Source: DASXTB01 sp036505615 | Lineage (GTDB): Bacteria; Acidobacteriota; UBA6911; JACQSX01 | Reading direction: 5' to 3' | Assembly (NCBI GenBank): GCA_036505615.1 | Contig: DASXTB010000112.1 | Coordinates: forward strand, 1 to 37,988 | DNA length: 37,988 nt | Shown: in pieces, positions 16,947-22,053 of the stretch | Layout: each line of letters starts with the position of its first letter | How positions within the stretch are numbered: position 1 is the stretch's first letter | Position numbers and translations under genes: made by a program | The notes under the pieces: generated by a model | What the model saw: the letters and a program-made list of their open reading frames with translations, nothing else | Database searches by the model: none | What the model was told of the DNA's origin: nothing

Positions 16947-16979
16947 TTTCGGATTGCGGATTTTCGATTGCGGATTGAG
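16944..16979. repeat. GCGGATT heptamer array
   Basis: TTTCGGATTGCGGATTTTCG and further units begin in the PilZ stop codon and end about ten bases before the candidate promoter of the his-trp leader. An inverse partner is at 17277-17306. Confidence 0.7.
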
Positions 16980-16989
16980 GGGATCTGCC

Positions 16990-17018
16990 TTGACTCTTTC
17001 AAACGCGTGTAGTAGCTT
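16990..17018 (+). promoter_or_regulatory. Candidate promoter of the his-trp leader
   Basis: TTGACT at 16990-16995 is a good -35 box (5 of 6). At a 17-bp spacing lies TAGCTT, a poor -10 box (3 of 6). A start near 17024 would leave only about six untranslated bases before the leader ATG, which would explain its lack of a ribosome binding site. Tentative. Confidence 0.3.
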
Positions 17019-17030
17019 TGCTGCTTCGCT

Positions 17031-17108
17031 ATGAACTCGAGTGGGAAGTTGAATCAGAACTGGCATTGGTACAACGCAACTGGGGGTGCGCGTCCACTGC
17101 CTTTTTGA
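17031..17108 (+). CDS. His-trp operon leader peptide (25 codons, Trp-His-Trp-Tyr)
   Basis: A short ORF from ATG 17031 to TGA 17106-17108. Its middle reads LNQNWHWYNATGG, with Trp, His, Trp and Tyr codons in a row at 17061-17072 (TGG CAT TGG TAC). It lies directly ahead of an intrinsic terminator and of hisF-hisIE-trpEGDCBA-aroQ-DAHP synthase. Codon content, length and position match leader peptides of amino-acid attenuators. There is no Shine-Dalgarno sequence; a near-leaderless transcript or an in-frame TTG at 17049 (preceded by GTGGGAAG) are alternatives. Inferred, not demonstrated. Confidence 0.7.
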   Translation: MNSSGKLNQNWHWYNATGGARPLPF

Positions 17109-17166
17109 GACCGGCTTTTCTGGAAAATTCAAGGCCGTGGGCAGAGGATGTCCACGGCCTTTTTTA
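17061..17166 (+). promoter_or_regulatory. Transcription attenuator of the his-trp-aro operon
   Basis: Four segments are visible. Segment 1 (17062-17072, the Trp-His-Trp-Tyr codons) pairs with segment 2 (17092-17101, GTCCACTGCC) with one mismatch. Segment 2 (17092-17103) pairs with segment 3 (17131-17142, AAGGCCGTGGGC) over 12 positions with one mismatch and one G-U. Segment 3 pairs perfectly with segment 4 (17152-17161). Segments 2 and 4 are near copies (CCACTGCCTT and CCACGGCCTT), as needed for mutually exclusive folds. A ribosome stalled at the Trp/His codons would mask segment 1 and favour the 2:3 antiterminator; a ribosome reaching the stop would cover segment 2 and allow termination. Confidence 0.75.
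17131..17166 (+). terminator. Rho-independent terminator (attenuator stem 3:4)
   Basis: AAGGCCGTGG at 17131-17140 and its exact complement CCACGGCCTT at 17152-17161 form a 10-bp stem with a loop of about 9-11 bases. A run of T residues follows at 17160-17165. It stands in front of hisF rather than behind a gene. Confidence 0.88.
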
Positions 17167-17167
17167 T

Positions 17168-17306
17168 TCCGGATTGCGGATTTCGGATTGCGGATTGGCG
17201 GTCCAGGCCCCATCGGATCTCTACTAAGAGGCCGGGGCGGCCCATACGGTGGCCAAAAGCCAAATCATCACCAAATCCCCAATCGGAAATCCAAAATCCG
17301 CAATTG
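17168..17306. repeat. GCGGATT array pair between attenuator and hisF
   Basis: GGATTGCGGATTTCGGATTG at 17170-17189 and inverse units (AATCGGAAATCCAAAATCCG) at 17281-17300 flank about 80 bp that contains no ORF of its own. The element starts right after the terminator T run, separating the regulator from hisF by about 145 bp. Confidence 0.7.
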
Positions 17307-17312
17307 AGAAAC

Positions 17313-18089
17313 ATGCTGGCAAAACGCATTATCCCCTGCCTGGACGTGACCGGCGGACGGGTGGTTAAGGGGATACGATTTGAAAAATTGAAGGATGCCG
17401 GCGATCCGGTGGAAGCAGGCAAGGTTTACGACCGAGCAGGCGCGGACGAACTGGTCTACCTGGATATCACCGCGTCTTCTGACAACCGCAATGCTTGGTG
17501 GGACCTGGTGTCAAGGATTGCCGATAATCTGTTTATTCCCTTCACCGTCGGTGGAGGCATACGCGCCGTGGAAGATATGCGATCGGCCCTGCGCTCGGGC
17601 GCTGATAAAGTCTCGGTGAACACTGCCGTCATCTTAAATCCGGCCTTGGTTGCGGAGTGCGCGCAGCATTTCGGCAGCCAATGCGTGGTGGTTGCCATTG
17701 ATGCTCGCCGGGAAGGCGATCATTGGGTTGTTTATTCGCACGGAGGAAGGAATCGTACCGCGAAAGACGCCGTCGCCTGGGCTCACGATGTGCAGTCGCA
17801 GGGCGCGGGAGAAATCCTTCTGACCAGCATGGATCGGGACGGCACCCGCGACGGATTTGATCTCGACCTGATTGCCGCCGTAACCGCAGCGGTGAAGATT
17901 CCTGTGATTGCTTCCGGAGGTTGCGGCGAGAAGAGGCACTTTGCAGAAGCGGCGCGTGCCGGCGCTTCGGCGATGCTGGCCGCATCGGTATTCCATTTCG
18001 GAGACTTATCCATCGCCGCAGTAAAGCAATATCTTGCAGAGCAACAAATCCCAGTCAGACCGGTATTGGAAAATATTTATGCCCGATGA
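17313..18089 (+). CDS. hisF: Imidazole glycerol phosphate synthase subunit HisF
   Basis: A 258-aa (beta/alpha)8 barrel cyclase that, with glutaminase HisH, turns PRFAR into imidazole glycerol phosphate and AICAR in histidine synthesis. MLAKRIIPCLDVTGGRVVKG carries the first catalytic Asp (CLDV) and VAIDARREG the second. Phosphate-binding loops FTVGGGIRAVEDM and IASGGCGEK are intact. The ATG at 17313 gives the standard start; the frame upstream of it is repeat DNA. It is the first structural gene after the attenuator and overlaps hisIE by 11 bases. hisH and hisA are not in the window. Confidence 0.96.
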   Translation: MLAKRIIPCLDVTGGRVVKGIRFEKLKDAGDPVEAGKVYDRAGADELVYLDITASSDNRNAWWDLVSRIADNLFIPFTVGGGIRAVEDMRSALRSGADKVSVNTAVILNPALVAECAQHFGSQCVVVAIDARREGDHWVVYSHGGRNRTAKDAVAWAHDVQSQGAGEILLTSMDRDGTRDGFDLDLIAAVTAAVKIPVIASGGCGEKRHFAEAARAGASAMLAASVFHFGDLSIAAVKQYLAEQQIPVRPVLENIYAR

Positions 18090-18729
18090 AGTGCCGTTAA
18101 TCCCTACCATTGCGCAGGACGCCGACAGCGGCGATGTTTTGATGCTGGCTTATTCCAGCACGGAAAGCCTGCGCAAGACGCTGGAGACGGGCGTGGCGCA
18201 CTACTGGAGCCGCGCGCGCAATGCTCTCTGGAGGAAAGGAGAAACTTCCGGCAACACTCAGGCTTTTGTTTCCGGACTGCTCGACTGCGATGCCGATGCG
18301 CTGCTATTCCGAGTGCGGCCGGCCGGTCCTGCCTGTCACACTGGGTCGCGCTCTTGCTTTTTCACCCCGGTGACCGCGCATGCATCGCTTGGGGCGGTGG
18401 AGACCGGACTGGGACGCGGCGACACTGGGACGCGGGGAGGCGGGGATACTGATGCCTTTTCCGAGCTGTTCCGGGTTATTGAATCACGCAGACGGGAAAA
18501 GCCGGAAAACTCTTATACCGCCCGGCTGATCGAGGACGGAGTCGACCGCATCGGAAAGAAAATCGCCGAAGAATCGGGAGAAGTGATTATTGCTGCCAAG
18601 AATCACTCCCGGCAGGAGCTGCTCCGGGAATCAGCCGACCTGGTCTACCACCTGATGGTGCTGCTGGCCAGCCAGGACTTGAAATGGAGCGAGCTGGCAG
18701 ATGAGCTGAAAAAGCGGAGAAAGGGATGA
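18079..18729 (+). CDS. hisIE: Bifunctional phosphoribosyl-AMP cyclohydrolase / phosphoribosyl-ATP pyrophosphatase
   Basis: A 216-aa fusion for steps two and three of histidine synthesis. The HisI domain (about residues 1-110) has AHYWSRARNALWRKGETSGNT and the metal site DCDADALLFRV with Cys residues in GPACHTGSRSCFF. The HisE domain (about 130-216) has YTARLIEDGVDRIGKKIAEE and ESADLVYHLMVLL. The linker VETGLGRGDTGTRGGGDTDA is translated from a GGGACGCGGCGACAC-like repeat at 18409-18449 also seen after trpE. The ATG at 18079 lies inside the hisF end and its TGA overlaps the trpE ATG, so translation is tightly coupled. Confidence 0.94.
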   Translation: MPDEVPLIPTIAQDADSGDVLMLAYSSTESLRKTLETGVAHYWSRARNALWRKGETSGNTQAFVSGLLDCDADALLFRVRPAGPACHTGSRSCFFTPVTAHASLGAVETGLGRGDTGTRGGGDTDAFSELFRVIESRRREKPENSYTARLIEDGVDRIGKKIAEESGEVIIAAKNHSRQELLRESADLVYHLMVLLASQDLKWSELADELKKRRKG

Positions 18730-20297
18730 AGCCCGATTTCGCAGAATTTCGAAGGGCCTCCAGGGAAGCCAACGTCATCCCGGTTTTCGACTACGTGATG
18801 GCCGACCTTCTTACGCCGGTGTCCGCATTCTTGAAGGTTCGAAAGCACAGCCGCAATTGCTGCCTGCTGGAGAGTGTGGAAGGCGGCGAGAAGATTGCCC
18901 GCTACTCGTTTGTGGTATTCGATCCGCTTTGGCGAATAGAGACAAAGAACGGACGGACCGTTTGCCGCCGTTTTCCCGAAGCATCCGACGAACCGGGCGA
19001 AGCAGAGTTCTGGAAGCTGCTTCAGAACGAATTCGACCGTCACCAGAGCTTTCAATTCCCCGGTCTCCCTCCATTCACGGGAGGCGGTGTCGGCTTCTTC
19101 TCGTATGATCTGGTCCGCACTCTGGAACGCATTCCTTCCCATCGCAATGATGACCTCGATTTGCCTGACGCCTGTGTGGCGCTGTTCCCGACCGTTCTGG
19201 CATTCGATCATCTTAAGCACCGCATCATCATCATCGAGAATGTGAATATTGAGGGTAAAGCCGAGCAGCAGCTGAAGCACCGCTACGACTGGGCGGCTCA
19301 AAGAATAACTTCTGTAAAACAGCAGCTTCGCAAGGCGTTGAGCTCAAAGGAGGACCTGTCTTTTTCTGAAGAGAATAGCCTGTCTTTTGAGACCAACACC
19401 TCCCATGATGGCTTTTTGGAGTCCGTGCGGGCAGCAAAGGATTACATCGCCCGTGGGGATATTTTTCAGGTAGTGCTCTCGCAGCGCTTTGATACTCCCA
19501 TTCAAGGAGACGCCTTCGACATCTATCGGGCACTCCGCTACGTCAATCCGTCACCATACATGTTCTTTCTCGACTTCGACTCCATTCGCGTAGTGGGTGC
19601 ATCCCCCGAGATGCTGGTCAAAACGCAAGGCCGCCGTCTCGAGTACCGGCCTATCGCGGGAACACGCAGACGCGGAGCCACTGATGAAGAAGATGTGAAA
19701 CTGATTGAGGAATTGAAAAACGACGAGAAGGAGCGCGCCGAACATGTCATGCTGGTCGATCTTGGGAGAAATGACCTGGGAAGGGTCTCCGAGTACGGCT
19801 CGGTTCGCGTTGAAGAGATGATGTTCATTGAGAGATACTCTCATGTGATCCACCTGGTCTCGTCCCTTAGTGGCCGCCTTCGATCGAATCTAACGCGCTT
19901 TGACGCTCTGCGCGCATGCTTTCCAGCGGGCACGGTCTCAGGCGCCCCCAAAATTCGGGCCATGGAAATCATCAACGAACTAGAACCGACCCAGCGCGGA
20001 ATTTACGGAGGGAGTATCGCCTATCTGGACCTCTCGGGGAATTTGGACTCATGCATCGCGCTTCGCACCATCGTGATCAAGGACAACGTGGCTCACGTGC
20101 AGGCAGGAGCCGGGATCGTCGCCGACTCAGACCCGGAATCCGAATATCAGGAATGTTTGAACAAAGCCGGGGCAATGCGCAGGGCGATTGAGCTGGTGCA
20201 AGGAAAGCAGAAAATGAAACGACGCGACGCCGCCCGGAGTCGGCAGCGCGGGGACGTGGAGCACAGCATCATGGGGACACCGGTGCAGGAAAAATAG
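18726..20297 (+). CDS. trpE: Anthranilate synthase component I
   Basis: A 523-aa chorismate-using subunit that, with TrpG, makes anthranilate. The N-terminal region has CLLESVEGGE, the LLES motif (Ser50) of the tryptophan feedback site, so allosteric inhibition is expected in addition to attenuation. The C-terminal chorismate-binding domain is complete: GDIFQVVLSQRF, YRPIAGTRRRG, MLVDLGRNDLGRV, CFPAGTVSGAPKIRAMEII and the final AGAGIVADSDPESEY. The last 30 residues (from about GKQKMKRRDAARS) exceed the normal TrpE end and lead into a repeat. ATGA overlap with hisIE. Confidence 0.96.
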   Translation: MKPDFAEFRRASREANVIPVFDYVMADLLTPVSAFLKVRKHSRNCCLLESVEGGEKIARYSFVVFDPLWRIETKNGRTVCRRFPEASDEPGEAEFWKLLQNEFDRHQSFQFPGLPPFTGGGVGFFSYDLVRTLERIPSHRNDDLDLPDACVALFPTVLAFDHLKHRIIIIENVNIEGKAEQQLKHRYDWAAQRITSVKQQLRKALSSKEDLSFSEENSLSFETNTSHDGFLESVRAAKDYIARGDIFQVVLSQRFDTPIQGDAFDIYRALRYVNPSPYMFFLDFDSIRVVGASPEMLVKTQGRRLEYRPIAGTRRRGATDEEDVKLIEELKNDEKERAEHVMLVDLGRNDLGRVSEYGSVRVEEMMFIERYSHVIHLVSSLSGRLRSNLTRFDALRACFPAGTVSGAPKIRAMEIINELEPTQRGIYGGSIAYLDLSGNLDSCIALRTIVIKDNVAHVQAGAGIVADSDPESEYQECLNKAGAMRRAIELVQGKQKMKRRDAARSRQRGDVEHSIMGTPVQEK

Positions 20298-20310
20298 AAA
20301 GTGACCCGAT

Positions 20311-20355
20311 GCGGCGACGAAGGGACACGGCGACACGGTGACACTGGAACACCAC
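20311..20355. repeat. GGGACACGGCGACAC-type array between trpE and trpG
   Basis: GGCGACGAAGGGACACGGCG and following units (ACACGGTGACACTGG) fill most of the 95-bp gap. Related to the stretch that encodes the HisI-HisE linker at 18409-18449. Confidence 0.6.
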
Positions 20356-20392
20356 CACACGAAAGAACGGCCGGATCTTGGAATAACCGATC

Positions 20393-20995
20393 ATGACCAG
20401 AAACCGAATTCTCATCCTCGATAACTACGACTCGTTCACTTTCAATCTGGTTCAATTGTTCGGGCTTTTGGATCAGGAGGTGGAGGTTTTCCGCAATGAC
20501 GCCATCGATGTCGAGGGGATTCGGCGGCGCCGGCCGGACGCGTTGGTGATTTCCCCGGGGCCAGGCTGTCCGTCTGAAGCAGGAATATGTAACCAGGCAA
20601 TCGACCAGCTCCATTCCGAGCTCCCGATTTTGGGAGTATGCCTGGGCCATCAGTGCATTGGCGAGGTCTTCGGCGGCAAGATTGTGCGCGCACCGCGCTT
20701 GATGCATGGCAAAGCTTCGCCGGTGCTTCATGACGGTTCAGGCATTCTCGCTGGATTGCCTTCTCCGCTTCAGGCCACGCGCTACCACTCGCTGGTTGTG
20801 GATCCGCAGTCGCTCCCGGATCTGTTGCGGTTAGACGCTCAAACTGAGGATAAGATCATCATGGCACTGAGCCACAGGAATTATCCGGTGTTTGGCATCC
20901 AGTTTCATCCCGAATCAGTGATGACAGAGCAGGGCGAGCGAATCATTTTGAACTTTCTCAGTCATTGCGGTACAGGCAACGAATTTAACGGTTAG
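20393..20995 (+). CDS. trpG: Anthranilate synthase component II (glutamine amidotransferase)
   Basis: A 200-aa class I amidotransferase that supplies ammonia to TrpE. ILDNYDSFTFNLVQ at the start, SPGPGCPSEAG, nucleophile Cys83 in GVCLGHQCIGE and FGIQFHPESVMTE with the catalytic His and Glu are all present. It could also serve as PabA, since many bacteria share this subunit, but its place between trpE and trpD indicates the trp role. The ATG at 20393 lacks a strong ribosome binding site and is separated from trpE by a repeat. Confidence 0.95.
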   Translation: MTRNRILILDNYDSFTFNLVQLFGLLDQEVEVFRNDAIDVEGIRRRRPDALVISPGPGCPSEAGICNQAIDQLHSELPILGVCLGHQCIGEVFGGKIVRAPRLMHGKASPVLHDGSGILAGLPSPLQATRYHSLVVDPQSLPDLLRLDAQTEDKIIMALSHRNYPVFGIQFHPESVMTEQGERIILNFLSHCGTGNEFNG

Positions 20996-21036
20996 CCGCG
21001 CAGGGAGGCGGCGCCACGGTAAGGCAGGGAGGCACA

Positions 21037-22053
21037 GTGATACGAGAATTCCTGAAAAAGCTGATCGTGCGCAAGGACCTCACCGGGATTGAAGCCGAAG
21101 AAATGCTGCGACTGATGTTAAACGAGGAAACGACCGACGCGCAGGTGGCGGCGCTGCTGATAGCATTGATTCACAAAGGCGAGACGGTGGAAGAGATCGT
21201 GGGGTTTGCCCGCGCGATCAGAAAGATGTACCAGCCGATCCACTCCAATAATCCTCAGTTGCTGGATATTGCGGGCACCGGAGGAGACCGCGATACATTC
21301 AATATTTCTACGGCAGCGGCTTTCGTGATCGCAGGCGCCGGGCTGGCAGTCGCCAAGCACGGCAACTACGCGGTGACTTCTTCATGCGGCAGCGCCGAGG
21401 TGCTGAATGAACTGGGAGTCCGCATTGACACTCCAACGGAAGTAGCTCAGCGCTGCCTCGATGAAGTGGGGATTTGTTTTGTGTGCGAGCCTCTTTTTCA
21501 CCCGCACATGAGCCGCATGACCCGCATCCGAAGGGAAATCGGAGTGCGCACTGTGTTCAATCTGCTTGGCCCCCTGACCAATCCCGCGCGAGCCACGCAT
21601 CATCTGGTAGGAGTCTTCCACGAAAGCTTAACCGATGTGCTTGCCCAGGCCTTGAGAGAGCTCGGATCGGAGCATGCCTGGGTCGTGCACGGCGCCGATG
21701 GGCTGGACGAAATCACATTGAGCGCCACCACTCGGGTTTCTGAGGTCAAAAACGGCCACATCTCAACGTTCTATCTCGCTCCCGGAGAAATCAACGAAAA
21801 CCAAACCGCCAATGACAGCATAACCGGCGGAGACAGCCGACAGAACGCTCGCATCCTGATGGAGGTTCTGCAGGGGGACAAGAATCCTGCTCGAATGCTC
21901 GTCGCTGTGAACGCCGCCGCAGGTTTGTACATCGCGGACAAGACCAACGATCTTTCTTCCGGAGTCCAGATGGCTTTGGAATCTATCGACAACGGATCGG
22001 CCTTACGAAAACTGGAACAGCTTCGCGACTTCACGCAGAAGAGCGTATCGTGA
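21037..22053 (+). CDS. trpD: Anthranilate phosphoribosyltransferase (operon copy)
   Basis: A 338-aa TrpD. The start is GTG at 21037 with GGGAGG six bases upstream. AGTGGDRDTFNIST, RIRREIGVRTVFNLLGPLTN and GADGLDEIT are present. The glycine-rich segment reads KHGNYAVTSSCGSAEV, where the common KHGNR has Tyr; a Tyr there is known in some other TrpD groups. The segment FVCEPLFHPHMSRMTRIR is also less typical than in the stand-alone copy at 15340-16437. Its TGA overlaps the GTG of the next gene. Whether both paralogues share one reaction cannot be told from sequence. Confidence 0.93.
   Translation: MIREFLKKLIVRKDLTGIEAEEMLRLMLNEETTDAQVAALLIALIHKGETVEEIVGFARAIRKMYQPIHSNNPQLLDIAGTGGDRDTFNISTAAAFVIAGAGLAVAKHGNYAVTSSCGSAEVLNELGVRIDTPTEVAQRCLDEVGICFVCEPLFHPHMSRMTRIRREIGVRTVFNLLGPLTNPARATHHLVGVFHESLTDVLAQALRELGSEHAWVVHGADGLDEITLSATTRVSEVKNGHISTFYLAPGEINENQTANDSITGGDSRQNARILMEVLQGDKNPARMLVAVNAAAGLYIADKTNDLSSGVQMALESIDNGSALRKLEQLRDFTQKSVS

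Noticed and set aside
16947..17160. T-box riboswitch ahead of the operon
   Set aside because: There is no T-box consensus TGGNACCGCG, specifier loop arrangement or antiterminator bulge; the leader-peptide model fits all segments.
17018..17227. A 69-codon ORF across the his-trp leader and terminator
   Set aside because: It runs through the terminator stem and repeat DNA in another frame and shows no family features; the 25-codon WHWY frame explains the region better.
17148..17312. An N-terminal extension of HisF
   Set aside because: The added residues come from the terminator and GCGGATT repeats; MLAKRIIPCLDV is the normal start.
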